DNA from: Candidatus Zhuqueibacterota bacterium | GTDB taxonomy: Bacteria > Zhuqueibacterota > Zhuqueibacteria > Zhuqueibacterales > Geothermadaptataceae | NCBI GenBank assembly: GCA_030950365.1 | Contig: JAUZRQ010000022.1 | Coordinates: forward strand, 1 to 64,000 | Length of the DNA: 64,000 nucleotides | Direction: 5' to 3' | Program-made: the position numbers and the translations under genes | Notes under the pieces: generated by a model | What the model was told of the DNA's origin: nothing | Database searches by the model: none | What the model saw: the letters and a program-made list of their open reading frames with translations, nothing else | Shown: in pieces, positions 46,764 to 55,569 of the stretch | Layout of the letters: each line of letters opens with the position of its first letter | Position numbering within the stretch: the first letter of the stretch is position 1

Positions 46764-48791
46764 TCACGCCGTATCCACTTCCGCCGGTAAACGGAGGATA
46801 AACGTCGTGCCACGGCCTTCTTCGGTCTCAAATGAAATGACACCACCGTGATCGTACACGATGCGCTGCACCACGGCAAGGCCGACGCCGGTGCCGCGCG
46901 CTTTCGTGGTAAAATACAAATTGAAAATCTTATGCCGGATCGCATCCGGGATGCCCGGGCCGGTATCCCGGATGCGCAGTTCAATCTCTCCGTCATTGAT
47001 CGGCACGGCGTCAATTTCTATAGCGCCGCCATTTGGCATGGCGTCCACGGCATTTTGAATCAGATTCATGAGCACCTGCTGCATCTTCCGGCGATCCCAC
47101 AGCACCTCGGCATCGCCATCCAGCCGGATATGAAATTCGACGCCGGCCTGTTCCATGAGGCTTTGGTACTGCATGTGCACGTGCTTCAGCAGGTCGGACA
47201 GCCGGAACCGCTCCGGCTTCAGCGGCTCCGGCCGGGCAAAGCGCAGAAATTGGCCGATGGTGTCGTTAATGCGCCGAACCTCCTGATACACCAGCCTCAT
47301 GAGCTGATGATACTCATCGGCGTTTTCTCCGGGCTCAAAATCCCGGTCGAGTTGCTGCACCGTGGTGCTGATGGTATTGAGCGGATTGCGAATTTCGTGC
47401 GCCACCCCGGAAGCCAGTTCACCCATGGCGCTGAGGCGTTCATGGCGCTGCATTTGCATCTCCAGTCGCCGCAGCTCGGTCATGTCGCGGATCACCAGTA
47501 CCGTATTGCGTTGTTCGTCCTCATCGGTGAACTCGCCTTTGGATACCAGCAGGTAGCGCCTGTGTTGTCCGATGCGGCACTCCACTGGCTGCATGGTCAC
47601 TCCGGCCTGCAGGATTTTGTCGCAGTTGGTGGCGTCGAAGAGGTTGGTGAGCGGCCGGCCTATTATTTCATCGCGGTGGCGTTCAAACAGGCGCTCGGCA
47701 GCGGCGTTGAAAATTTTGATGCCCGCGTGGTCGCTGAATACCACAATGGCGTCGCTGACGTTTTCAATAATATTGCCGGAATAGGTTTCGACCACCTGAT
47801 ATTGCCTCTGCACCACATCCAGGTGCTGACGCACCAGTACCAGGCTAAACAGCACGAAACCTATAAAAGTGAGCACAAGGGTGATGCCCACCAGCCGCCG
47901 GTAAACCCGTGCATTAATGGCCTGCAGCGGCTCGAGCGTCAATCCCAGGCGAAACATGCCAAAGCCATGATCCTGATAATACAGTGGATGCACCGCCTCG
48001 AACACGTCCTCGCCATTGAAGCGAACAATGCGGCTGGCAAAGGTGGAGTCCTGCCAGGCGCGCCAGAGAAACGGCGACTGCTGCAGGCCCTCGAGTTCAG
48101 TGACATTGCCCGAAGCCGCCAGAATACCGCTGGTATCCTGCAAGGCGACATACACGATGCCCGGACTTTCGCCGAGACCGCGCATCAGGCTGCCAAAGCC
48201 CACCTGCTTTCGGAAGCTGAGCAAGGTTTCGGCATCCAGGTTCACGACGATGGCGCTGCGGTCGCGCGCGGCAATGGCCAGGGCATAGCGGAAACCGCTT
48301 TCGAAACGCGCCTGCTTCAGGCCGATGAACAGCGTATCCCGTTCGCCGGAGAAAATGGGCGCCAGAATAATCTTTGGGGAAATGCGCTCCGGCCGGCCAG
48401 TGTGGATGGGTTGATGGCTCGAAAAAATCTTTTCCCCGTCGCGGTTGAATACATTGATACGAAACACCTCGTTTTCTTCGGCCAGCCGCTGCAAAATATC
48501 GTTGTTCAACTGCCCGGCTTCGTAGAGATGACGCACAAAATTGGCGTTATTCAACAAACGCCGCTGGATGTTTTTTTTCAGATGCTGATTGCTTAATAGC
48601 GCGTTGCGCGAAGCGGTGAGCATGCTCTCGAGTGTGTGGTGCGCCTGCTGCTCCATCAGCAGCAGAAATTCCTTGCGGCTTTGCTGCAACTCAATGAGCG
48701 CCGACAGCACCATCACCACGGCGATGACGATGAAGGACAGAATCAGCGTGCGCGGCTGCAACGAAAGCGTCTTCGGCAACCAGGATTTCAT
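46764..48791 (-). CDS. PAS-containing sensor histidine kinase (ZraS/AtoS-like)
   Basis: About 675 residues. The first helix (LILSFIVIAVVMVLSALIEL) and a second near residue 310 bracket a large periplasmic sensor domain of about 270 residues. A PAS domain (NAAAERLFERHRDEIIGR) precedes HisKA with His in GVAHEIRNPLNTIS and HATPase_c (NLIQNAVDAMPNGG; DTGPGIPDAI; GTGVGLAVVQRI). It is paired with the downstream NtrC-type activator, 99 bases away. The start is ambiguous: ATG 48791 begins shortly before the first helix; an upstream start would add 27 residues. The ligand is unknown, and neighbouring redox-like genes hint at a respiratory or metal cue. Confidence 0.88.
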   Translation of the reverse strand: MKSWLPKTLSLQPRTLILSFIVIAVVMVLSALIELQQSRKEFLLLMEQQAHHTLESMLTASRNALLSNQHLKKNIQRRLLNNANFVRHLYEAGQLNNDILQRLAEENEVFRINVFNRDGEKIFSSHQPIHTGRPERISPKIILAPIFSGERDTLFIGLKQARFESGFRYALAIAARDRSAIVVNLDAETLLSFRKQVGFGSLMRGLGESPGIVYVALQDTSGILAASGNVTELEGLQQSPFLWRAWQDSTFASRIVRFNGEDVFEAVHPLYYQDHGFGMFRLGLTLEPLQAINARVYRRLVGITLVLTFIGFVLFSLVLVRQHLDVVQRQYQVVETYSGNIIENVSDAIVVFSDHAGIKIFNAAAERLFERHRDEIIGRPLTNLFDATNCDKILQAGVTMQPVECRIGQHRRYLLVSKGEFTDEDEQRNTVLVIRDMTELRRLEMQMQRHERLSAMGELASGVAHEIRNPLNTISTTVQQLDRDFEPGENADEYHQLMRLVYQEVRRINDTIGQFLRFARPEPLKPERFRLSDLLKHVHMQYQSLMEQAGVEFHIRLDGDAEVLWDRRKMQQVLMNLIQNAVDAMPNGGAIEIDAVPINDGEIELRIRDTGPGIPDAIRHKIFNLYFTTKARGTGVGLAVVQRIVYDHGGVISFETEEGRGTTFILRLPAEVDTA

Positions 48792-49049
48792 CCACGAGCT
48801 CGCAATCGGTCGGTTCAAGAAGTTGTGTCGATCATGTGCCGTCAATTTAACACCGTTCGTCAGCGATTGCAATCATTAATATTTGGTTCGGTTCCATGGC
48901 TGTTCGCCGGAGGCCAGCGCGGCATACCGCTCATTCGGGCATGTGTGGCACAAGCTCTGACCTCCGAAATAGCACGTGCGACGCACCATCCGGCACGCCG
49001 CACGTCCGGGGCAGGAGGCCTGAGGTGAAAAAAACAATCGCATCGTCGG

Positions 49050-49907
49050 TCAATCCGACTTCTGCGGTTCGGGCGCCAGAATCGCTACCAGTTCGTACGG
49101 CAGCATCTGGTGCCGCATGGCAACATCGCGGATTTTTTCGTCCATCGTGGCCTCGATACCGTGCTCGCGCATTCGCTGCATCAGCTTCTCCGGGGATAGC
49201 TCTATTTTTTTAGCCAATTCGGCCAGGGTCATGCGACCGTAGCCGCCACCCGGGGATACATGGCCGCTCTCGGAAGCCTTCATCACCCGTGGCAGGGTTT
49301 GAATTTTGCGGTACAGTTCCGCCGGGGAAAGCCCGTTGGCGGCGGCCAGGTCCTGAATTACCACCGTATCGGCCGGTACCGGCACACCGGCGGCCTGCAG
49401 CCGCTGAACCACCACCTGTGCTGGCAGATCCAGCGCCTGCGCAAATTCGGCGACGGTCAGCCTTTCAGCGTGCGGTATGGGCGGCTGGTCCTGCTCAGTG
49501 GCCCATGAGTTCGAAATATCCTCGCCGAGATCGATGATCGTGCTAAATGGCGGCCACTGCAGCAGCGTCATTGTGATCACGGCCATGGTCATGACCGCGC
49601 TGAGCAGCATTTCTTGTCGCAGGGCAAATCCCTGCTGCAAGCGGGCTTTGACATACGAAACGAACGGCTTCCAGTTGTAATACAGATGCCAGCCGCCGAA
49701 AATGAGGAACAGAAGCGCAAACACGGTGTGGATGCCGCTCCACTGGCTTTTGCTCAGTCCGAAAAGCATCCAGTTGGTCCAGTAGGCCACACGGCCCGGC
49801 GGCACGATGTACAGCACGGTTCCGGTGATACTCATGATCAAAAACGTGAACACCACCGACAGGCTGATAAACGCCCGTAGGTTGAATTTTTTTATTTTGC
49901 GATTCAT
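49050..49907 (-). CDS. DUF4405 cytochrome-b-like membrane protein with repeat tail
   Basis: 285 residues. Three or four membrane helices occupy about 10-125, with conserved His in SGIHTVFALLFL and GWHLYYNWKPF, the DUF4405 pattern proposed to bind haem b. Residues 150-280 form two tandem copies of a helical module: LTVAEFAQALDLPAQVVVQRL...GV and MTLAELAKKIELSPEKLMQRM...GI, each followed by a shorter echo (VIQDLAAANGLSPAEL; KIRDVAMRHQMLPYEL). These resemble IF2-N/DNA-uptake-type small helical repeats. The gene lies 18 bases after the barrel protein stop and is probably part of the same transcript. An electron-transfer role is inferred only. Confidence 0.78.
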   Translation of the reverse strand: MNRKIKKFNLRAFISLSVVFTFLIMSITGTVLYIVPPGRVAYWTNWMLFGLSKSQWSGIHTVFALLFLIFGGWHLYYNWKPFVSYVKARLQQGFALRQEMLLSAVMTMAVITMTLLQWPPFSTIIDLGEDISNSWATEQDQPPIPHAERLTVAEFAQALDLPAQVVVQRLQAAGVPVPADTVVIQDLAAANGLSPAELYRKIQTLPRVMKASESGHVSPGGGYGRMTLAELAKKIELSPEKLMQRMREHGIEATMDEKIRDVAMRHQMLPYELVAILAPEPQKSD

Positions 49908-49925
49908 GGCGATTTCCCATCTGGA

Positions 49926-51101
49926 TTAGAAGTCCAATTCCAGACCAAGCGAGATGGCTCTGGAGCGGTAATCGTACCAGAAACTGTTGGAGGCGTTATC
50001 GATCCACTGCAATTGTAAATATGCATTGACTTTGGGCAAAGCCGAGCCCGAAAGCGTGAACGATTTTTGCACATACAGCCAGGCGCTGCGGTACGTATCT
50101 TCGCGCAAAATAGCGTCGTTGAAATTCTCAGCATCCTCAAAAATGCCCTGGGTGACATAGGGCTTGTATTTCAGCAACGCGCCGGCGCGCAATAGCATGT
50201 TGGCCGGCAAAAGCTGGGTGAGCAGTGCTTGCAGAGTATAGCCCTCATAGCCCAGGGGATCATCAAAAAGTTGCGACTCCTGCGCATCGAGCAGCTCCAC
50301 GCCGGTGATGTAGCGGTCCGAGCCCGACAGGTTGAGCTGCCGGGTATATTGCACCGCCAGACCGGTGGTGGGTGTAAGGGACTGCGCCAGGCGAAGCCAG
50401 AAGCTCATTTGCGAAATGGACGGCGCCGTGACCACCTGCTGCGAAAAGCCGGGAGAGCCCATACGTCCCGGGCCGCCAAAGGAGGGGCCGTGCGAGTTGC
50501 CCGGCATGACGCGGTCGCCGTCAACGGTGGTGGATTGGCTGTATTGCTTGAACCGGTAGCGCACGCCGCCGATGACCGTCGTGCGGCTGGGAAAACGGCG
50601 ATTGACGTTCACGCTCAGCGACATCTCCCAATTGTCCAGATCAGAAAGCTGCGCATAATGATTGCGGCTTATGGCCGCGTTGGCGGTGATGTAGCTGTTG
50701 TCGGTCATGATGTGCTTGCGCGCATACGCGGTCAGCGTGAGATAATCGTAAAAATTATAAGTTTCGCGGTTAATTTGCTGGTTGGCGTAAACGCCCCAAC
50801 GCGCGGTCTCGGATTCGGACCACAGCGCAAGCTGGTGCCAGTAATAATTGCGCTCGGGCAGAGCGCTGAATCGGCTGAAATCGCCGTAATAACTCACATT
50901 GAACCTGGCAAAGCCACGCTGGATGCCGAGCGAATAGGCGGAAATCCAGCTTTCGCTGGTGCTCCGGTAGGAAAACGGATTGTCACTGAAGACCTGCCGG
51001 GTGGCCAGGCTCAGATTCCACTGCGCTGGAGCTGCCTCCGCAAACAGGAACAGACCGAATCCGACGAGAATCCATCCGCTGGTGATGCCTGCACGTTTCA
51101 T
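49926..51101 (-). CDS. Outer-membrane beta-barrel protein, unknown family
   Basis: 391 residues with a signal peptide (ending APAQW) and alternating amphipathic strands throughout, finishing in an aromatic-terminated strand (SLGLELDF) as required for BAM insertion. Tyr, Trp and Asn are frequent at strand ends. No TonB plug, porin or FadL signature was found. In order it follows the thrombospondin-type-3 protein and precedes the DUF4405 gene, so it may be the barrel of a trans-outer-membrane complex. Its size is similar to the barrels of extracellular electron conduits, but no haem protein is encoded beside it. Confidence 0.7.
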   Translation of the reverse strand: MKRAGITSGWILVGFGLFLFAEAAPAQWNLSLATRQVFSDNPFSYRSTSESWISAYSLGIQRGFARFNVSYYGDFSRFSALPERNYYWHQLALWSESETARWGVYANQQINRETYNFYDYLTLTAYARKHIMTDNSYITANAAISRNHYAQLSDLDNWEMSLSVNVNRRFPSRTTVIGGVRYRFKQYSQSTTVDGDRVMPGNSHGPSFGGPGRMGSPGFSQQVVTAPSISQMSFWLRLAQSLTPTTGLAVQYTRQLNLSGSDRYITGVELLDAQESQLFDDPLGYEGYTLQALLTQLLPANMLLRAGALLKYKPYVTQGIFEDAENFNDAILREDTYRSAWLYVQKSFTLSGSALPKVNAYLQLQWIDNASNSFWYDYRSRAISLGLELDF

Positions 51102-51188
51102 GATCCATACCTGAAAATTGGTTTCGTTTTCCGGGTTTATGATGTTTCAGGGATTGCCTCGGGTAGAGGCAATCCCTGAATACCAGTC

Positions 51189-51788
51189 TCAGTTGCTTTT
51201 GCCACCGCGATTGGCCTTGCCTTTCGGCCCGGTGCCGTCGCAGTTGTCGGAGCCAGCGCCGGCCTTGACGCCATGACCTGTACCGTCCTGCGGCCGCACA
51301 CCCTGATTGCCGGTGCCGTCACCAGGTCCATGGCCGCCTTTCTGACCTTTCATGCCGGGCATCGCGCCATGGCCTTTACCGCCGGTAGCCCGGTTCATCC
51401 GGTTCATCATATTGTCGTTGATACCGTCGCCGTCGAGGTCGATGAAGCCGTGCATGCCGCGGCCAGCGCGCATTTTCGGCCCGGTGTAATCCGGATCCAG
51501 TCCGTTGGGAATGCCGTCGCCGTCATGGTCGGGAGCGTTGTCATTGTAGCCATCGCCGTCCTTGTCCACGAACCGGTTGCCGTGATGCATGGGTTGGCCG
51601 GGCTGGCCTTTGACCTGATTTTGGGCCCTGGTGTCGTTTTGTTTTTTTGCCTGGGCCGTGACCTTGGCCTTGTTGCGTTTCTGGACTTGCGCACGCGTCT
51701 GCGTAGAGTCCTGAGCCGCAGCCACAGAAATGAGTGAGATTCCAAACACCAGAGTCAGTACCGGAATCATGCGGTTCAGCCCTTTCAT
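51189..51788 (-). CDS. Exported calcium-binding (thrombospondin type 3-like) Gly/His-rich protein
   Basis: 199 residues; AAGGAGGTGG precedes the ATG. A signal peptide (ending VAAAQ) is followed by a Gln/Lys-rich stretch, then thrombospondin-type-3/dockerin-like loops with D-x-D-x-D-G spacing: DKDGDGYNDNAPDHDGDGIPN and DLDGDGINDN. The C-terminal 80 residues are Gly/Lys/His-rich and low complexity (GKGHGAMPGMKGQKGGHG). It should bind Ca2+ in the periplasm or on the surface. It is the first gene of the operon with the barrel protein, the DUF4405 protein and the sigma-54 two-component system. Function is unknown. Confidence 0.75.
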   Translation of the reverse strand: MKGLNRMIPVLTLVFGISLISVAAAQDSTQTRAQVQKRNKAKVTAQAKKQNDTRAQNQVKGQPGQPMHHGNRFVDKDGDGYNDNAPDHDGDGIPNGLDPDYTGPKMRAGRGMHGFIDLDGDGINDNMMNRMNRATGGKGHGAMPGMKGQKGGHGPGDGTGNQGVRPQDGTGHGVKAGAGSDNCDGTGPKGKANRGGKSN

Positions 51789-52152
51789 GATCCACCTCCT
51801 TGGTTGATGGTTTCGGGTGCGGTTGTTATCTCAATTCCGCTCGATAAATGGTCAAGGATCGTGCCAGAAAAATCATGATTCTGTAACTTATTGATTATTC
51901 AATGGATGGGTAAGTATCGATGTAAAGGGGGAAGCTCGCTTATTCGACCATTTGGTCGAATTGAGGGACGGGTTGGGCGAGGTGGTAAAGGGGGAAACAT
52001 ACACCATTGATGGTGCACAATTCGGTGCGCGCTGGTTGGGGCAAAGTGAGAGATTTACTGGCTGGAACGGGTACAATTTTCATTTTGTTTTGCTGCTTGC
52101 TTTGATAGTGGCTATTTCATATTTTCTTTCATTCAAACTATTGGAGTCCAAA
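51789..52152. other. Intergenic region with possible gene remnant
   Basis: 364 bp. From about 51908 a stop-free frame reads FDHLVELRDGLGEVVKGE and on into hydrophobic residues up to the DUF2442 start, without a convincing start codon or ribosome site. It looks like the decayed 3' part of another gene. Upstream is the promoter region of the minus-strand operon. Confidence 0.35.
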
Positions 52153-52398
52153 ATGATTCTCCATGTTGTGGAAGCCAAATATTTGCATGATTATATCATC
52201 TGGGTTCGGTTCAATGATGGGACCGCCGGAGAGATCGATTTAGAAGAGCAGCTTTACGGCGAAATGTTTGAACTTCTAAGAGCCCCGGACAAGTTTAAAA
52301 CTTTCAAAGTGGATTCATTCCTGGGGACCCTGGTGTGGGAAAACGGCGCCGATCTTGGACCGGAATTTTTGCACGCTAAAGCAAAAAGCCTGGTTTGA
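52153..52398 (+). CDS. DUF2442 domain protein
   Basis: 81 residues. GGAG six bases before the ATG supports this start over a longer reading. The sequence fits DUF2442: ILHVVEAKYLHDYIIWVRF, DGTAGEIDLEEQLYGEMFE, and LVWENGADLGPEFLH near the end. DUF2442 proteins are small, often found next to DUF4160 partners and in toxin-antitoxin-like or mobile-island contexts; no DUF4160 gene is seen here, so it may be an orphan. The molecular role is not known. Confidence 0.8.
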   Translation: MILHVVEAKYLHDYIIWVRFNDGTAGEIDLEEQLYGEMFELLRAPDKFKTFKVDSFLGTLVWENGADLGPEFLHAKAKSLV

Positions 52399-52893
52399 GT
52401 TTTGGGGTAGGAATGGAAACCGCAGGAAAATGGACTAATCTCATAGTTTTTCTTTTTTTTCTTCCAGCCACGCAAGAATTTCCTCGATTTGTTTCCTGGG
52501 TTTTCTTATATGGAGAATTACTACTGTTATTAATAATATTTTTAAATGCCTATTTTTGCCCAGACTCATGAATTGTTTTTGAAATAGCCACGGATTGACG
52601 CGGATTAAACGCGGATTTTCTAAAAGCATAGGGTAAGCTAAAAATGACAGTAATCAAAAAGTCACACAAAGCCACGAAGCCACAAAGCTTTTAAATCTAA
52701 GAACCTGGAACCATTATAATTATCGGCCTGCTTCTTATTGACGTTTTTTAAAGTCAGCCTGCAAGCATAAAGGAAAAATCCGTGTCCATCCGCGTCATCC
52801 GCTTTATCCGTGTTCCATTCATAACCCTCGCTCCAAATTTCCAGCCGGGCAATCAAAATACCTTCTGCGAACTCGGCAAGGTTTGGCTCTCAT
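52399..52893. repeat. Gene-free region with dispersed repeat units
   Basis: 495 bp without a supportable gene. It holds two blocks of the genome's GGATTGACGCGGATT / CATCCGCGTCATCC vocabulary (52586-52625 and 52778-52830) and an alternating cacaaagccacgaagccacaa tract (52662-52688). A short minus-strand frame ending KPRKQIEEILAWLEEKKEKL (52441-52510) may be a remnant. Confidence 0.5.
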
Positions 52894-53901
52894 TCAATAC
52901 GCCGCCAGCTCATAGGCTCTGCGGTACACCGCTTCGATGACTTCCAGCGGCGCGTCGTCCTGGAACATGTGCGAGCCGGCGAAGATGAACGGGCCGGTGG
53001 GCTTGAGAAGGGAGAATACCCGTTCCACTTCCTGTCGAATTTCTATTTCATTCATCACCGGCAGCGCGGTGATGGTATCCAGCCCGCCCATGATGCAGAT
53101 ATCCCGCCCTAGAATTTCTCGCGTTTTTTCGTAGGACATGCCGGCCGATTCCTGCACCGGATGCAGCCCGCGGATGCCCAGTTGCTTCACGCCTGCCAGC
53201 AGCGTCGTGATGTCGCCGTCGCTGTGCAGCAGCACAGGCACGTCGTGTTTGTGCGCCACCTCGACGATGAGCTTCGTGGCCGGGAACACGATGTCCCACC
53301 ACATCTGCGGGCTGAACAGGGTGGTGTTTTGCTGCCCCCAGTCGTCGGACAGCTCGATGACATCGGCGCCGGCCTGGAGGGCGGTCTCCGCGCAGGCGGC
53401 GCTCCATTCCGCCAGCTTGAAAAACATCCTTTTGGTTTTCTCCGGCTCGGCCGTCATGTTGATCAGCGCCTCTTCCACGCCCGGGCGGCCGTTTTTCTCG
53501 AACAGGAACTGCGTCAGCTCGAACACACCCCACACGTGTACGAACACCGGCTTGTCCTGCCGATGATAGTCCAGCGCTTCGCGGACGCTCAAAAACAGAT
53601 TCAGGTGGCCATCGCATGGGATGCCGAGGATGTCCGGCGATGTGGGATCGATGGGATCGAGCTCGAGGTAGCGGTCGAGATCGGCGATCTGCGCGTGCGC
53701 TTCCGGGCCGCCAAAGGGAAAGCGCGTCAGCACGCCGGTGACGATGTCGAGGTGAAACGCCTCGCAAAACGCATCGACGCTGCCATATTTTTCATTGACT
53801 TTCGCGCGCACGCCGGGATTCCATCCAGCGAACACGTTCAGCGGGACACGGTCGGGCTGTTCGCCACGCAGCACCGCCTGCACTCGCTCTCCTGAAGTCA
53901 T
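52894..53901 (-). CDS. UroD-like corrinoid methyltransferase family protein
   Basis: 335 residues of the uroporphyrinogen-decarboxylase superfamily, MtaA/CmuA branch. That branch moves methyl groups between methoxy/methylamine substrates, corrinoid proteins and coenzyme M or tetrahydrofolate. Recognisable blocks are GERVQAVLRGEQPDRVPLN at the N-terminus, the substrate-side IELSDDWGQQ and PVLLHSDGDITTLL containing the metal-proximal His, and IMGGLDTI. GAGGAAAAG precedes ATG 53901, which overlaps the upstream stop as ATGA, so translation is coupled to a homocysteine methyltransferase. No corrinoid-binding protein lies here. A catabolic demethylase role is inferred, not shown. Confidence 0.82.
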   Translation of the reverse strand: MTSGERVQAVLRGEQPDRVPLNVFAGWNPGVRAKVNEKYGSVDAFCEAFHLDIVTGVLTRFPFGGPEAHAQIADLDRYLELDPIDPTSPDILGIPCDGHLNLFLSVREALDYHRQDKPVFVHVWGVFELTQFLFEKNGRPGVEEALINMTAEPEKTKRMFFKLAEWSAACAETALQAGADVIELSDDWGQQNTTLFSPQMWWDIVFPATKLIVEVAHKHDVPVLLHSDGDITTLLAGVKQLGIRGLHPVQESAGMSYEKTREILGRDICIMGGLDTITALPVMNEIEIRQEVERVFSLLKPTGPFIFAGSHMFQDDAPLEVIEAVYRRAYELAAY

Positions 53902-54812
53902 GATTGCTTTTCCTCGTTGAATTGATCCACCAGCTTGCGCATTTTGCGGATGTGCGGCGGGCCGGTGCCGCAGCAGCCACCGAGGATGTTCACTCCGATC
54001 TCCAGCAGCCGGATCGCGTCCGGCACGATCGATTCCGGCGTGTCCGGATACACGTTGCGGCCGTCGATCCACTGCGGCAGGCCGGCGTTGGCCTGCGCCA
54101 AAAGCGGCCGCTCGGTCAGCGGCCGCATTTCGGCGATGATTTCCACCATGTCATCGAACCCGCGGCCGCAGTTGGCGCCGAGGATGTGCGCCCCGGCCTC
54201 GCTCAGAATTTGCACCGCGGTGGCCGGATCCACGCCCCATGGCGTGCGCAGGCCGGCTTTGCCTTTTTCAAACGACATGGTAGCCGCCACCGGCAGGCGC
54301 GTGTTTTCCCGCGCCGCGCGCACCGCGATCGCTGCCTCGTCCTGCGCCATCATGGTTTCGATGAACAGAACGTCTGCCCCCCCCTGTTCCAGGGCCAGGG
54401 CCGCCTCGGCGAAGTCGTCGTACGCCGCCTGGGGCGATAGCGGGCCGAGCGGCTCCAGAATCTCGCCGGTTGGGCCGATGGAGCCCGCCACCCACACCCG
54501 GCGCGGACTCTCCTCCGCGGCCTGGCGGGCCAGTTCCGCCGCCTTCACGCACAGCTCGGTCACGCGGTCCTGCAGTCCGTAATGCGCCAGCCGGCCTCGG
54601 TTGGCCCCGAACGTGTTGGTTTCAATGATATCCGCACCGGCGATGATGTAGTCGCGATGCAGAGACAGCACGAGATCCGGATCATCCAGCAGCAACCGTT
54701 CCGGCGGTTCGCCCTGAGCCAGGCCGCGATTTTGCAGCTCAGTTCCGGTGGCGCCATCGCAGAGCAGCACCGTACCCTGAGCCAGGAGGTCGAGAATCGT
54801 CATGGAAGGCAT
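53898..54812 (-). CDS. Homocysteine S-methyltransferase family protein (MetH N-terminal-like)
   Basis: 304 residues comprising a single homocysteine-binding TIM barrel, like the first module of MetH or BHMT. Zinc ligands are visible: Cys in ILGANCGRG and the tandem Cys of NILGGCCGTGPPHI. Start motifs CDGATGTELQ and IETNTFGANR are typical. There is no folate, B12 or reactivation domain, so the methyl donor must come from another protein; the coupled UroD-like methyltransferase is the obvious candidate. An in-frame ATG nine bases later (54803) has better spacing from AAAGGA. It could produce methionine by using a non-folate methyl donor (inference). Confidence 0.88.
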   Translation of the reverse strand: MPSMTILDLLAQGTVLLCDGATGTELQNRGLAQGEPPERLLLDDPDLVLSLHRDYIIAGADIIETNTFGANRGRLAHYGLQDRVTELCVKAAELARQAAEESPRRVWVAGSIGPTGEILEPLGPLSPQAAYDDFAEAALALEQGGADVLFIETMMAQDEAAIAVRAARENTRLPVAATMSFEKGKAGLRTPWGVDPATAVQILSEAGAHILGANCGRGFDDMVEIIAEMRPLTERPLLAQANAGLPQWIDGRNVYPDTPESIVPDAIRLLEIGVNILGGCCGTGPPHIRKMRKLVDQFNEEKQS

Positions 54813-55569
54813 ATCCTTTCTGATTTTACCTGGTGTTTTTGTGCCATAAACGAAAAACGACTTTATGTTGAACTATATTGGGTTGCTTGTTCATTTTTTT
54901 GACGGGACTTTCAGGATGAACAGGGAAAATTCATGGCAAAAATTGGTGAATAGCTATGAATAAGAATCATCCTGTCGATCCGATTCACACATCATTCAGG
55001 GCGGCTATTTTGCAGCCCCATCCCTTGCGGAGAGAAACGTGATCCTTTCCGCATGCTTTGCAAACTGCAACAATCCTGGTAAACGCAGAATGAGGATTAC
55101 CAGGCCTTTAGCCTGGTTTATTCTGAAATAAAAATTAAGCGCAAGCATAATTGGGATATCTGAAAAAATAGGTTTTCCTGACACTTCGGCAAGGTTTCCA
55201 TTCAAATCAAGATATGATCTTGCCCTACAAATCAGCCTGTAAATGCTTCAGGTTCAAAGAGGTTCCCATTGAACTTTTCGAAGGCGCCCTCTCTGTTCGG
55301 GTATCCCTTTTATTGTCAGATAGTTAAGTATATTTCTTGATTTGCAGGATACAAGTGAAAAATGTCCCCATTGAACTATCTGTCAGTCTGAGGACAAAGT
55401 CTTAAGCCTATTCGATCCTGTTGATCCTGTCAGGGAACTACCCACACAAAATGACATACAGCCCGAAAAACTTTGCATTGTTGCAAGGGGTTGATTATTT
55501 TTAAAATTAATCATTGTTGGGGCGATTTCAAAAACAATTCACCCATTCATACCGAAAGGATGCCGATTG
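54813..55569. other. Gene-free region
   Basis: 757 bp, AT-rich, between divergent genes. It contains fragments of dispersed repeats (tcctgttgatcctgtcaggg near 55415; the hairpin accaggcctttagcctggt near 55099) and no credible gene or structured RNA. Promoters for both neighbours must lie at its ends. Confidence 0.5.

Noticed and set aside
46848-48596. 582-codon plus-strand ORF opposite the sensor kinase
   Set aside because: Shadow of the kinase; no recognisable fold.
52441-52629. 62-codon minus-strand ORF ending EEILAWLEEKKEKL
   Set aside because: Its first half translates a dispersed repeat; only the last 20 codons look protein-like, so at most a remnant.
55005-55205. 66-codon minus-strand ORF
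   Set aside because: It lies in repeat-containing intergenic sequence and its composition resembles translated repeat sequence.
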